From Pedobacter cryoconitis (lineage in GTDB: Bacteria > Bacteroidota > Bacteroidia > Sphingobacteriales > Sphingobacteriaceae), in assembly GCF_014200605.1 (NCBI RefSeq), contig NZ_JACHCE010000001.1:496001-560000 (forward strand): 64,000 bases of DNA. Direction: 5' to 3'. A program made the translations under genes and the position numbers. Below, piece by piece: positions 41,243 through 50,415 of the stretch (position 1 is the stretch's first letter; each line of letters starts with the position of its first letter). The notes below the pieces were generated by a model. The model was not told where the DNA came from and did no database searches. It saw only the letters and a program-made list of their open reading frames with translations.

Positions 41243-41270
41243 AATGGAACCTTTTAGGTTCCATTTTTTT
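41243..41270 (+). terminator. Terminator after the response regulator
   Basis: AATGGAACCT (41243-41252) pairs perfectly with AGGTTCCATT (41256-41265) around TTT and is followed by a T-run, 12 bp after the stop. Confidence 0.9.
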
Positions 41271-41290
41271 TATAAATAAATATAATTCCG

Positions 41291-42763
41291 TTAAAGTTCT
41301 TTTCTTAATCTGGCGACAGGAATATTCATTTGTTCCCTATATTTCGCCACAGTCCTGCGGGCAATATTATATCCTTGTTCTTTTAATATTTCTGTTAGTT
41401 TCTCATCTGCAAGCGGTTTGCGCTTATCTTCATTACCGATGCAGTCTTCCAATATCTTTTTCACTTCTTTATTAGAGACTTCTTCGCCATTTTCTGTTTG
41501 AATGGCTTCTGAGAAGAAAGATTTCAATAAGAAAGTACCAAATTCAGTTTGTACATACTTAGAGTTTGCTACCCTGGATACGGTAGAAATATCCATGTCA
41601 ATTTTATCTGCGATATCTTTCAGGATCATTGGACGCATTTTGCGTTCGTCTCCTGTCAGTAAATATTCATACTGATACTGCATAATCGCATTCATGGTTT
41701 TGAGCAAAGTCTGCTGACGCTGTTTAATGGCATCGATAAACCATTTTGCTGAATCCAGTTTTTGCTTCACAAACTGTACAGCTTCTTTGAGCTTTTTATC
41801 TTTTTGAGCAGCCTTATCATAGTGCTGGAACATATCGATATAAGAACGGCTTACCCTTAACTCCGGTGCATTTTTTGAGTTTAAAGTCAAAATCAAAACA
41901 GAGTCATTGTTTGAAATATGAAAATCAGGGATAACCTGTAATTGTTTGGTTGTTACCTGGTTTGAGTCACCTGGTTTAGGGTTCAGACGAAGGATCTCTG
42001 CAATGATTTCCTTTAAATCTTCACTGTTTAAACCCAGTGATTTTTCAAGTTTGTCGTAATGTTTTCTTGTAAATTCATCCAGATAGTTTTCTACGATCAT
42101 AATCGCTTTCTGGATAATCGGATTGTTCGGGTCTTTTCTGCGCAGTTGTAAGGTCAGACATTCCTGAAGGTCTCTGGCAGCAATTCCCGGAGGATCGAAA
42201 CTCTGAATAACTTTGAGCATTTCCAGTACATCTTCTTCTTCGACCATGGCATTTTGTGAAAAGGCAAGGTCATCGATCATCGAAGTAATTGGTCTGCGCA
42301 GGTAACCATCATCATCAAGACTACCAATGATCTGTTTACCAATGATAAAATCCTGGTCGGATAAAGGAACAAGGTCAAGCTGTTCCTGCAGGCTTTCAAA
42401 GAAAGTACTCTCAATGGCTATCGGAGTTTCTTTCTTTTCTTCATCATCATCATTATTGTTGTAAGATGTGCTGTAATCATTTCCACCATCATCCTGTAAA
42501 TAGTCATCTACATTAAATTCATCGGTACTTTCTTCCTTTGAACCCCCATCGAAATCATCAGGTGAATCATTCAGATCATCATATTCACTTTTAGGTTCTT
42601 CCGCGATCATTAAACTTGGGTCTTCAAGCGCTGGATTTTCTTCTAATTCTTCTTTTATTCTGGTATCAAGGGAAACAGTAGGAACCTGCAGCAGCTTTAT
42701 AAATTGAATCTGCTGAGGAGATAACTTTTGAAGTAATTTTTGTTGTAAATGTTGTTTAAGCAT
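41291..42763 (-). CDS. rpoN: RNA polymerase sigma-54 factor
   Basis: 490 residues from MLKQHLQQKLLQKLSPQQIQFIKLLQVP at 42763; an upstream in-frame ATG (42796) adds 11 residues that are not part of the family. Region I is Gln/Leu-rich. An acidic region II follows (about 60-125, rich in Asp and Glu), then the core-binding and DNA-binding domains. The RpoN box is ARRTVAKYREQMNIP near the C-terminus. Sigma-54 requires AAA+ activators, none of which lies in the window. Confidence 0.97.
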   Translation of the reverse strand: MLKQHLQQKLLQKLSPQQIQFIKLLQVPTVSLDTRIKEELEENPALEDPSLMIAEEPKSEYDDLNDSPDDFDGGSKEESTDEFNVDDYLQDDGGNDYSTSYNNNDDDEEKKETPIAIESTFFESLQEQLDLVPLSDQDFIIGKQIIGSLDDDGYLRRPITSMIDDLAFSQNAMVEEEDVLEMLKVIQSFDPPGIAARDLQECLTLQLRRKDPNNPIIQKAIMIVENYLDEFTRKHYDKLEKSLGLNSEDLKEIIAEILRLNPKPGDSNQVTTKQLQVIPDFHISNNDSVLILTLNSKNAPELRVSRSYIDMFQHYDKAAQKDKKLKEAVQFVKQKLDSAKWFIDAIKQRQQTLLKTMNAIMQYQYEYLLTGDERKMRPMILKDIADKIDMDISTVSRVANSKYVQTEFGTFLLKSFFSEAIQTENGEEVSNKEVKKILEDCIGNEDKRKPLADEKLTEILKEQGYNIARRTVAKYREQMNIPVARLRKEL

Positions 42764-42937
42764 GTTTTGTAGAAAAGGTATTGTGACCCGTTTCAAAAAT
42801 AAGCATTTGGTTTATATATCAGCTATAGTGTTTAGCTAAATATTGCTTTAGAATGTGTTTTTCCAACAAAAAAGCTTTGTTTTTGTTATAAAGTTTATAT
42901 TTTTATTGATAGTTGAACACCATGAAAAATTAAAATT

Positions 42938-43387
42938 ATGAGTTTTGTAAAAGAATTTAAGGAATTTGCCATTAAAGGAAATGTAGTCGATCTGGCAGTC
43001 GGTGTGATTATTGGAGGTGCATTCGGCAAGATTGTTACCTCAATGGTTAATGATTTAATCATGCCTCCTATCAGTTTACTGATTGGGGATAAAGGATTTG
43101 TGAATTATTATATACCATTAAGCGATAAAGTGAGGGCGTTTGTTGCTGCTAATCCAACTGCTTCTCTTGAAGATACAAAAAAGGCGGGTCCTGTGTTTGC
43201 ATGGGGTAATTTTGCTACTGAGGTGATTAACTTTGTTATTCTTGCTTTCATTATTTTTCTCATGGTTAAAGCTATTAATCAGTTGAAACGTAAACAAGAG
43301 GAAGTTCCTGTTGTTGAGCCGGTTCCAACAAAAGAAGAAGTTCTATTAGGAGAAATCAGAGACCTGTTGAAAAATAAAAGTCTTTAG
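42938..43387 (+). CDS. mscL: Large-conductance mechanosensitive channel
   Basis: 149 residues. The MscL N-terminus [48 protein letters not shown] contains the first membrane helix and gate. A periplasmic loop and a second helix ([25 protein letters not shown]) follow, with a charged C-terminal helix. It opens under membrane tension and releases solutes during osmotic downshift. Confidence 0.98.
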   Translation: MSFVKEFKEFAIKGNVVDLAVGVIIGGAFGKIVTSMVNDLIMPPISLLIGDKGFVNYYIPLSDKVRAFVAANPTASLEDTKKAGPVFAWGNFATEVINFVILAFIIFLMVKAINQLKRKQEEVPVVEPVPTKEEVLLGEIRDLLKNKSL

Positions 43388-43427
43388 AAAATAGATAAAT
43401 ACCTGTTCGCAGGTTTTGTTATTGAGT

Positions 43428-43474
43428 AAAAGAGGCTGGCCTGTAATTGTTTTACGGGGCAGCCTCTTTTTGTT
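43428..43474 (+). terminator. Terminator after mscL
   Basis: AAAAGAGGCTG (starting near 43428) pairs with CAGCCTCTTTT (43460-43470), followed by TGTTTT. The stem encloses a loop of about 20 bases. Confidence 0.8.
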
Positions 43475-43522
43475 TTAGACTGAGCAGAAAGAATTAATCA
43501 GCCCAAAAATCTGATGACGTAT

Positions 43523-44386
43523 TTATTTTGTTACAATACTTGTGATGATGATATAATCTCCCAATTCTGCCTGTTTGTTCCAGTCTGGCTGCACATCTGT
43601 TTGACCTGCAAAACATGAAATATTGACCAGATTAAGTTTTGGTCCGTATTTTTTTAGCTGGGCAAATGTACCCAGGTGCTCATCACTATGGAATCTGCCA
43701 TTGACTTGGAAGATCTTTTTCTTAGGGTTCAGTTTTGTATATTTAGCAATTGACCAGGCCATAGAAGCATCCCACAGATTCTGTGTCTGAAAGATTTTCA
43801 TTCCTCCCATATCATGCCCGCCCAGAGTCTCTATAAATTTCTCATGGTATCTTCCTGTGGCTGTATCGATTGGCAGCGGCGGAAGAAATGCTTTTGAAAC
43901 TGCAGGAAAATCGTTTAGTTTTCCTAATCCTAAAAACGTAACCGCATTGCTGTATCTTGTCGCTGCATTAGCACCTATAACCTCTGCTTTATTTTGTTTT
44001 GCCAGTTCAATTAATGGTTTATAATCCTTGTAATTGTTCCATGCACGTGCTTCTTTGATGAAGTTTTTTTCAGAAATCAGTGCAGCAAGATATTCATTGA
44101 TCACAGGCTGTACATCTGTCGAAAACATTTCTAATGATAAGGCTGTACCGGGATAAGTTTGTATCATTTTATTGAAAATATCAGCTTCCAGTAAATGTCC
44201 TATAGAGTCGTTATGCTCTTCACCAAAGAAAAGTACGTCCACATTTTTCATGTTTTTGACCAGTTCTTCTACGCTGATATTTTTTTTGGTTTTAGTTTCG
44301 AATATCTTGTAAGACTGATCCGTATTCTGAGCAAATAAAACTGTGGGGATCAAGACCCACGCAAGGAGAAAGAGTTTCTGTTTCAT
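43523..44386 (-). CDS. ChaN-like haem-binding/Tiki-superfamily secreted protein
   Basis: 287 residues. A signal peptide ends TVLFAQ. The ChaN pattern is VLFFGEEHNDSIGHLLEADIFNKM, LSLEMFSTDVQPVINEYLA, LGGHDMGGMKIFQTQNLWDASMAWSIAKY, KIFQVNGRFHSDEHLGTFAQLKK. The conserved Glu/His pairs fit the metal- or haem-binding TIKI/ChaN fold. The cellular role is unclear. Confidence 0.85.
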   Translation of the reverse strand: MKQKLFLLAWVLIPTVLFAQNTDQSYKIFETKTKKNISVEELVKNMKNVDVLFFGEEHNDSIGHLLEADIFNKMIQTYPGTALSLEMFSTDVQPVINEYLAALISEKNFIKEARAWNNYKDYKPLIELAKQNKAEVIGANAATRYSNAVTFLGLGKLNDFPAVSKAFLPPLPIDTATGRYHEKFIETLGGHDMGGMKIFQTQNLWDASMAWSIAKYTKLNPKKKIFQVNGRFHSDEHLGTFAQLKKYGPKLNLVNISCFAGQTDVQPDWNKQAELGDYIIITSIVTK

Positions 44387-44543
44387 GGTGATTTAAATTA
44401 TTTTTCAAAGTAACGTATAATTAGACTGAATTTAAACTCATCCTGTTTACCGGCAAAAAAATGATGTTCACCGGGGTTTTACAGCCATACAGGCAATAGC
44501 TGTTTAGCAATTATGATTTAAGACTTAATTTTGGTTACAACAA

Positions 44544-45455
44544 ATGAATACAAAGATCATGGAAAACAATAAATATAAAAATAGTCCTAACAGAATATGG
44601 AGCGGCCTGATCCTTTTAATTATAGGGGCTGTCTTTTTATTAAGGAATTTTGGTTTCGATATTCCTTACTGGGTATTTAACTGGCCTATGCTATTAATCG
44701 TAATCGGTCTGGTCATCGGGGCCAAGCGCAGATTTAACGGAGGGGGCTGGCTGATTATGGTTTTAGTCGGAGGGTATTTTACCCTGCAAAGTATAGCTGA
44801 TTTTAACCTGACACAGTATTATATAGGTGCTGGCTTCATCATTTTAGGCTTGTATTTAATACTGAAGCCCAGGAAACCCAGAAAAGACTGGTATGGTACC
44901 AGGTATGACTGGCATAGTAGAAAATACCGCGCTTACAGCCGGACAGATTGGAGGTATCAACCCACAGATCCGATGGCTAATACTGCTGATACGCTAGGTA
45001 ATGCTGCTGATCCGCAAAATAACCCTGCAGGCTCACAGACTGATCCGCACCAACCGCAGGGAGATTCTGGGTATAACCAGGCTTTCGACCCTTACCATAG
45101 GGCTCATGGCAATGAAACTGATTTTATAGATTCTGTCAATGTGTTTGGAGGAAGTAAAAGACAGGTCTATTCGAAAAATTTCAAAGGGGGAGATATAGTC
45201 TCTGTTTTTGGCGGATGTGAACTTGATTTAAGACAGGCTGATTTTGAGAATACAGTGGCGATTGAGGTCGTAGCGATATTTGGCGGAGTTAAATTGATTA
45301 TTCCGCCGACATGGATAGTGAAGTCAGAATTAACACCAATTTTTGGCGGTCTTGACGATAAGCGTTCAGTTAACCAGGTTGCCAGTGAACCACCTAAAAT
45401 AATTACGATAAATGGAGTAGCTTTATTTGGTGGAGTTAGTATAAGTAATTATTAA
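44544..45455 (+). CDS. LiaF-like membrane protein, first gene of a LytS/LytR operon
   Basis: 303 residues. Four membrane helices in the N-terminal part (IWSGLILLIIGAVFLLRNFGF, WVFNWPMLLIVIGLVIGAKRR, WLIMVLVGGYFTLQSIADF, YYIGAGFIILGLYLIL) match the LiaF/DUF5668 type. A Pro/Asp/Asn-rich linker follows. The C-terminal domain (FIDSVNVFGGSKRQVYSKNFKGGDIVSVFGGCELDLRQADF, VAIFGGVKLIIPPTW, VALFGGVSIS) is the repeated VFGG beta-helix of LiaF. LiaF proteins restrain cell-envelope stress kinases. An in-frame ATG at 44559 could be the true start. The kinase gene begins 10 bp after the stop. Confidence 0.88.
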   Translation: MNTKIMENNKYKNSPNRIWSGLILLIIGAVFLLRNFGFDIPYWVFNWPMLLIVIGLVIGAKRRFNGGGWLIMVLVGGYFTLQSIADFNLTQYYIGAGFIILGLYLILKPRKPRKDWYGTRYDWHSRKYRAYSRTDWRYQPTDPMANTADTLGNAADPQNNPAGSQTDPHQPQGDSGYNQAFDPYHRAHGNETDFIDSVNVFGGSKRQVYSKNFKGGDIVSVFGGCELDLRQADFENTVAIEVVAIFGGVKLIIPPTWIVKSELTPIFGGLDDKRSVNQVASEPPKIITINGVALFGGVSISNY

Positions 45456-45465
45456 AAAAGAAGTT

Positions 45466-46509
45466 GTGACCGATAATCCCCTGTTAACAAAAAAAGCACA
45501 GAGAACAGCAGTAATACTCTTTCTGTCCTGGACAGCGGCGTTTATATTGCTGTTCGTTTATACGCTGAATTTTAACTGGTATGTATCTGTCGCCGATAGT
45601 TTAATTACCAATACGCTTTTAGCTATTGCCTGTGTGGTTCTCAATATGGTACTGCGATTTTATCAGCCAAAGGATGAAATTGTACTTTTTGTGCTTGTAT
45701 TGACCATTGCACTTTCTGTTCTGATTGCTTTTGTCTGCAGACTGTTATTGAGCCACATTTTTGTTCAGGACCATACTTATGTGAACTTCCTGAATTTTTC
45801 ATTGATATTCAGGTTTATCGTCATTTTTGTTTTTCTGGCCTGGTGTGCATTTGTGAATGTACTCTGGTATCGGCTAGAGGAACAATCCGATACACAGGAA
45901 CGTTTGTTTGCCACACAGAATCTGGCTAAAGAAGCCGAATTGAACAAGCTGAGGCATCAGCTACAGCCTCATTTTTTATTCAATAGCCTGAACTCTGTCT
46001 ATGCGCTCACAATAGTGAATCCAAAAGAAGCAGGAACCATGATTATGAAACTGGCTTCTTTTTTAAGAGGGACGCTAAAAAGGGATGATGAGGTTTGGGT
46101 CAGTGTGGCAGAAGAAATGGAATATATCCAGTTGTACCTGGATATTGAAAAAGTAAGATTCAGCCACCGGCTAAATCTGGATATCCGGATCGATGAGGAT
46201 ACCCTGGCGCTCTGCTTACCGGGAACGCTATTACAGCCCATTGTTGAAAATGCAATCAAATTCGGGCTATATAATACTTCTGCACCTATATTAATCTCTA
46301 TAACTGTGGAAATTGAAAATAATATGCTTAAAATTAGTGTACAGAACCCTTTTGAGCCAGAAATGAAGGCGGTAGAGGGAACTGGCTTCGGGCTGAGTGC
46401 AATCCGCAGAAGATTATATCTGCTGTTTGCAGACCATACACTTTTACAAACGGCCTCAACAGCCGATAATATTTATATAACTACGCTTAAAATACCACAG
46501 AAAATATGA
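45466..46509 (+). CDS. LytS/YehU-type sensor histidine kinase
   Basis: 347 residues beginning with GTG at 45466; the next in-frame ATG would remove the first membrane helix. Four membrane helices occupy the first 150 residues. The His_kinase domain has LNKLRHQLQPHFLFNSLNSVYALTIVNP with the phospho-acceptor His, LASFLRGTLKRD and MEYIQLYLDIEKVRFSHRLNLDI. An HATPase with PGTLLQPIVENAIKFGLY and GTGFGLSAIRRRLYLLF follows. The stop overlaps the LytR-type gene by 4 bp. Confidence 0.94.
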   Translation: MTDNPLLTKKAQRTAVILFLSWTAAFILLFVYTLNFNWYVSVADSLITNTLLAIACVVLNMVLRFYQPKDEIVLFVLVLTIALSVLIAFVCRLLLSHIFVQDHTYVNFLNFSLIFRFIVIFVFLAWCAFVNVLWYRLEEQSDTQERLFATQNLAKEAELNKLRHQLQPHFLFNSLNSVYALTIVNPKEAGTMIMKLASFLRGTLKRDDEVWVSVAEEMEYIQLYLDIEKVRFSHRLNLDIRIDEDTLALCLPGTLLQPIVENAIKFGLYNTSAPILISITVEIENNMLKISVQNPFEPEMKAVEGTGFGLSAIRRRLYLLFADHTLLQTASTADNIYITTLKIPQKI

Positions 46510-47240
46510 TACGTACTATTCTTATTGACGATGAGCCTTTAGCCAGAGATGTTGTAAAACATTACCTGAAAAGTTTTCCTGAAATAGAAATTGTGGCCGA
46601 ATGCAGCGATGGCTTTGAAGGGCTTAAGGCAATTGCAGCTTTTCGTCCGGACTTTATTTTTCTGGATATACAAATGCCTAAGATTAATGGTTTTGAGATG
46701 CTGGAACTGGTAGAGAATCCACCGGCGGTGATATTTACTACTGCATTTGATGAATTTGCCATCAAAGCTTTTGAAGTGAATGCGATTGATTATTTATTGA
46801 AGCCGATAGAACAGGATAGGTTTGAGCAGGCTATACAAAGGCTGCCTTCTAAACTAAAACAACCGGATGTAACCTCCGAACTACTGGAAACTGCTTCAAT
46901 AAGTCCGGCACAGCACAATAGGGTAGTGGTTAAAAGCAATGGAGTGATCAAGATTATTGCGGTCACTGACATTCATTATCTGGAAGCGGATGATGACCAT
47001 GTTAAACTAAGTACAACAGAGGGGATTTTCTATAAGAATAAGACAATGAGTTTCTTTGAAAAAACACTCGATAGCGAACAATTTATAAGAATTCACCGTT
47101 CTTATTTAATCAATCTGGGTCAGGTCACTAAAATTGAACTGAAAGAAAAAGATAGTTATATCGTACTTTTGAAGTCAGATATCTGGCTGCCTGTCAGCAA
47201 AACAGGCTATATTAAACTTAAAGCAGCACTGGGTTTATAG
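46506..47240 (+). CDS. LytTR-family response regulator
   Basis: 244 residues. The receiver has TILIDDEPLARDVVKHYL, DFIFLDIQMPKINGFEML with the phospho-acceptor Asp and DYLLKPIEQDRFEQAIQRL. The LytTR DNA-binding domain at the C-terminus has VVKSNGVIKIIAVTDIHYLEADDDHVKLST and FIRIHRSYLINLGQVTKIELKEKDSYIVLL. It pairs with the LytS-type kinase (4-bp overlap) and the LiaF-like protein; an envelope-stress role is inferred. Confidence 0.95.
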   Translation: MIRTILIDDEPLARDVVKHYLKSFPEIEIVAECSDGFEGLKAIAAFRPDFIFLDIQMPKINGFEMLELVENPPAVIFTTAFDEFAIKAFEVNAIDYLLKPIEQDRFEQAIQRLPSKLKQPDVTSELLETASISPAQHNRVVVKSNGVIKIIAVTDIHYLEADDDHVKLSTTEGIFYKNKTMSFFEKTLDSEQFIRIHRSYLINLGQVTKIELKEKDSYIVLLKSDIWLPVSKTGYIKLKAALGL

Positions 47241-47255
47241 GTACTGTTTAAATAA

Positions 47256-47288
47256 AAATGCAAACACATGTTGTATGTATTTGCATTT
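47256..47288. repeat. Inverted repeat overlapping the rpmH promoter
   Basis: AAATGCAAA (47256-47264) and TTTGCATTT (47280-47288) are exact reverse complements with a 15-base loop. The right arm contains the TTTG of the rpmH -33 element. It may be the terminator of the LytR operon, though it lacks a T-run, or a control site. Confidence 0.4.
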
Positions 47289-47311
47289 AAGAAAAAATCG
47301 CATTATATTTG
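47280..47311 (+). promoter_or_regulatory. Bacteroidota-type promoter of rpmH
   Basis: TTTG (47280-47283), a 20-base spacer and TATATTTG (47304-47311) match the TTTG/TAnnTTTG consensus. The rpmH start codon is 43 bp downstream. Confidence 0.75.
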
Positions 47312-47353
47312 CACCTCTCAATTAAAAAATAATAGTTAAGATATCATACAGTT

Positions 47354-47512
47354 ATGAAAAGAACATTCCAACCTTCGCAAAGAAAGAGAAGAAACAAACA
47401 CGGCTTCCGCGAAAGAATGGCTACAGCAAACGGTAGAAGAGTATTAGCTTCTCGTCGTGCAAAAGGAAGAAAAAAATTATCAGTTTCTGACGAACGTCGT
47501 CACAAAGCATAA
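47354..47512 (+). CDS. rpmH: 50S ribosomal protein L34
   Basis: 52 residues reading [20 protein letters not shown] through [15 protein letters not shown]. Strong Lys/Arg content and near-universal L34 sequence leave no doubt. The rnpA gene follows after 62 bp, then yidD, the usual cluster order. Confidence 0.98.
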   Translation: MKRTFQPSQRKRRNKHGFRERMATANGRRVLASRRAKGRKKLSVSDERRHKA

Positions 47513-47574
47513 TTTTGATTGCAGCAAATTATTGCTGGCAGGTCATTTAGTCTGCAAAATCTGCGATCAAAAAC

Positions 47575-47982
47575 ATGAAAAATTTTACCAAAGAAGAACG
47601 GTTATGCAGCAGGAAATTATTAGACCTGCTATTTAAGAACGGTTCTTCTTTTTTAGTATATCCCTTTCGGGTTTCTTATCTGTTTATACCGGAGAAAAAT
47701 GCTTCTCCTGTTCAGGTAGTGGTTAATGTATCTAAAAAAAGATTCAAGCGTGCACATGACAGAAATCTGATCAAGCGCAGGACGCGTGAAGCTTACCGGT
47801 TACTTAAATCATCAGCCCTGTATCCCTTATTGAATCATCCTGATCAATTGTTATTGCTTTCTCTCCAATTTGTTGGAAAGGAACATTATGATTTTACATT
47901 CTTCGAGAAAAAATTAGCTGTTACGCTTAAAAAACTGGTACTGACTGTAAATCCCCCTGCTCAAAAAAATGAAACTGATTAA
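47575..47982 (+). CDS. rnpA: Ribonuclease P protein component
   Basis: 135 residues. The RNase P signature is [28 protein letters not shown], with [33 protein letters not shown] before it. With the RNA subunit it matures tRNA 5' ends. The last 14 bp overlap yidD. Confidence 0.97.
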   Translation: MKNFTKEERLCSRKLLDLLFKNGSSFLVYPFRVSYLFIPEKNASPVQVVVNVSKKRFKRAHDRNLIKRRTREAYRLLKSSALYPLLNHPDQLLLLSLQFVGKEHYDFTFFEKKLAVTLKKLVLTVNPPAQKNETD

Positions 47983-48199
47983 GCAAATTATCGGCTGGTT
48001 CTTTTTAGCACTGATCAGGTTCTATCAGTTGTTTTTATCTCCTTTGCTGGGTGCAAGCTGTCGTTTTACACCTACCTGTTCTCAATACGGCGTAGAAGCG
48101 ATAAAAAAGCATGGTCCTTTTAAAGGCGGCTGGTTAACGTTAAAACGTATCGGACGTTGTCATCCCTGGGGTAAACACGGACATGATCCTGTTCCATGA
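47969..48199 (+). CDS. yidD: Membrane protein insertion efficiency factor
   Basis: 76 residues. The YidD motif is [59 protein letters not shown] with its conserved cysteines. It assists YidC-linked membrane insertion and follows rnpA with a 14-bp overlap. Confidence 0.97.
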   Translation: MKLIKQIIGWFFLALIRFYQLFLSPLLGASCRFTPTCSQYGVEAIKKHGPFKGGWLTLKRIGRCHPWGKHGHDPVP

Positions 48200-48232
48200 C
48201 AATTATCAGATTTCTCTTAAATTTTAATCTAC

Positions 48233-48240
48233 TATATTTG
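48233..48240 (+). promoter_or_regulatory. TAnnTTTG -7 element of tsaB, possible leaderless start
   Basis: TATATTTG lies only five bases before the ATG of tsaB. Transcription would begin at or very near the start codon, giving a leaderless mRNA. A clear -33 TTTG is not visible. Confidence 0.5.
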
Positions 48241-48245
48241 CCTTA

Positions 48246-48932
48246 ATGGTTACCATACTTCAACTAGAAACAGCTACACAGGTATGCTCTGCTGCATTAT
48301 CTGTCAACGGAGAGACAATTGCGCTAAAAGAACTTGCTGCTCAGAATATTCATGCAGGCAGTCTGACTTTATTTATTCAGGCAGTGATGGAAAAAGCAGG
48401 ACTATCTTTTGCTGATCTTGATGCGATTGCGGTAAGTAAAGGGCCAGGTTCTTATACAGGACTGAGAATTGGTGTATCTACAGCTAAAGGTCTTTGTTTT
48501 GCGCTCGATAAACCTCTGATCGGAGTTGATACGCTGAAAATGATGACTAAAGGGTATTTACTGACAGATGAAAACTATACAGGCCTGGTTTGTCCAATGA
48601 TTGATGCCCGCAGGATGGAAGTATTTACCGGATTGTATGATAGCAGGCTGGCTGAGGTGTTAGCGGTTGAAGCGAAAATCATTGATGAAACTTCCTACCA
48701 GGAGCAATTAAGCGATCAGCTGATTACTTTTATTGGCGATGGGGCGATGAAATGCAGTGAGACTATATTGTCTCCGAATGCGAGGTTCTCTGACCTTAAT
48801 TTTAACTCTGCGACTCATATGAGCCAATTGGCTTTTGAGGCTTTTAAAACGAATGATTTTGAAGATGTAGCATATTTTGAGCCTTATTATCTGAAAGATT
48901 TTGTCATTACACAAGCGAAAAAGAAGGTCTGA
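48246..48932 (+). CDS. tsaB: tRNA t6A modification protein TsaB
   Basis: 228 residues. LQLETATQVCSAALSVNGE at the N-terminus and LDAIAVSKGPGSYTGLRIGVSTAKGLCFALDKPLIGVDTL are the YeaZ/TsaB signature. It is the scaffold partner of TsaD in N6-threonylcarbamoyladenosine synthesis at tRNA position 37. Confidence 0.96.
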   Translation: MVTILQLETATQVCSAALSVNGETIALKELAAQNIHAGSLTLFIQAVMEKAGLSFADLDAIAVSKGPGSYTGLRIGVSTAKGLCFALDKPLIGVDTLKMMTKGYLLTDENYTGLVCPMIDARRMEVFTGLYDSRLAEVLAVEAKIIDETSYQEQLSDQLITFIGDGAMKCSETILSPNARFSDLNFNSATHMSQLAFEAFKTNDFEDVAYFEPYYLKDFVITQAKKKV

Positions 48933-48937
48933 TCAGC

Positions 48938-48965
48938 AGCACTGTAATTAAACAGTGCTTATTTC
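48938..48965. terminator. Bidirectional terminator between tsaB and the DUF5723-like gene
   Basis: AGCACTGT (48938-48945) pairs with ACAGTGCT (48952-48959), followed by TATTTCTTTTT. It overlaps the stop codon of the convergent gene. Confidence 0.7.
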
Positions 48966-50365
48966 TTTTTGAATATCCCGAATAATTTACTGAAGAACCC
49001 TCTTCTATCGGCATCATCTCCAACTCCTGGCATATAACTGCTGTTTTGTGGATGCTCTACCGTATATCCGAATTTTATACCAACGCCCATATAGACAGAA
49101 GCGCCCGCATAACTATTGTTTGTGGTGCCGGGCTGCTGGTTATAAGCTGCAGATTTCAATACGTTATCACTACCCAGGAAAAATTCAAAATTTGGGGTCT
49201 GGTATTTTGCCTGAGTCCCTAACATCATAAACCCATTTAAGTTATAGATAGGGGATAAGCTCACTGAAAATTCATCATAGGAGAAATTATTGACCAGTGC
49301 GATGTCACCGCCTTTATTCCAGAGATTTTTAGAAATGATGAAATTTGGCGTATAAAAGTCGAATTTTTTGGAAATAAGAAAGTCTGTTTTCGCATTTGTA
49401 GCCGTATAAAATGCATGCTGCTCATCACGGTCAATGAATTGATCCTCAAATTTTTGCTGTAATTCTTTACCCGAAGAAAGGTTATTTACAACGACTTCCC
49501 CATTAGGTACAAAAATAGAATGTGAGTTCTTATTCCACCTGATAAAACCTAAATCCTTGACGCTTCCCATCAGGAAGAAACCTGTTTTTGAAGTATAGGT
49601 CGTACCAAAACCGACAGATAAACCCGGGTTTTTAAAATCGGGAATCAAGGTGTTAAAGTCCAGTTCTTTTGCCCGTAGAAAGTTGGATTGGTAAGTGCCC
49701 TTAAACCCAATGGTAAGCTGGTCATTAGCTCCAGGATTACCATTAAACTGAATATCTGATTGTGTAATGTTAATTTTATTATAGGTTATTCCGCTGAGTA
49801 AACTCAACTTTACACCAAAGGCAAGTTGTTTATCTACGTTTTCTCTGTAGTTCATACTGAACTGATGGTAAGACTGGCCATATCCATTTCCATTAAATGG
49901 AGAATCCTGACTTTTATTAAATCTTCTGTAATCGTCAAAAGCAACCAGGGTTTCATTGGTATAATCGGCATAGGCATCTGAGCGCATCTGCCACGAAAAA
50001 CCTAATTCCTGATGATCTTTATAAGATTTAAAAATTCTGAATGTAAATAGGTAGATATTGGAACCCTGATAGCCCTGGTTCCTGGCGTTATTGCCAATGG
50101 GAATGCCAGAAGTATTGTAACTGCGGTCATGGATATAAGATCGCAAACCGAAGTTTGCATCTCCTTTATTTGCTGCATTCAGGCCGAAATAAGGAAGTAG
50201 AAAATTGGATGCATACTGACGGGAAGAATCGAGTACAAATGCTTTTTGAGCAGGGTTCTCAAAAGCATCGAATAATGTCTTGGTATTAAACAGCCCATAC
50301 TGCTGTGCTTTAATTTGGGTAGATAGAATAAAAAAAAGACTTAGTAGAAGGTATCTTTTTGCCAT
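48959..50365 (-). CDS. DUF5723-like outer-membrane protein
   Basis: 468 residues. A signal peptide ends TQIKAQ. The sequence is beta-rich with many aromatic-ending strands (FSMNYRENVDKQLAFGVKLSLLSG, GLSVGFGTTYTSKTGFFLMGSVKDLGFIRW) and the starting pattern YGLFNTKTLFDAFENPAQKAF that I associate with DUF5723. An outer-membrane barrel is likely. The C-terminus FSKLFGIFKKK is basic. It is upstream-adjacent to another exported protein gene (50 bp apart). Confidence 0.75.
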   Translation of the reverse strand: MAKRYLLLSLFFILSTQIKAQQYGLFNTKTLFDAFENPAQKAFVLDSSRQYASNFLLPYFGLNAANKGDANFGLRSYIHDRSYNTSGIPIGNNARNQGYQGSNIYLFTFRIFKSYKDHQELGFSWQMRSDAYADYTNETLVAFDDYRRFNKSQDSPFNGNGYGQSYHQFSMNYRENVDKQLAFGVKLSLLSGITYNKINITQSDIQFNGNPGANDQLTIGFKGTYQSNFLRAKELDFNTLIPDFKNPGLSVGFGTTYTSKTGFFLMGSVKDLGFIRWNKNSHSIFVPNGEVVVNNLSSGKELQQKFEDQFIDRDEQHAFYTATNAKTDFLISKKFDFYTPNFIISKNLWNKGGDIALVNNFSYDEFSVSLSPIYNLNGFMMLGTQAKYQTPNFEFFLGSDNVLKSAAYNQQPGTTNNSYAGASVYMGVGIKFGYTVEHPQNSSYMPGVGDDADRRGFFSKLFGIFKKK

Positions 50366-50415
50366 AAGCTGAAAACTCTGATAAATATGGGAATTAATAT
50401 ATTAGATAATGACTA

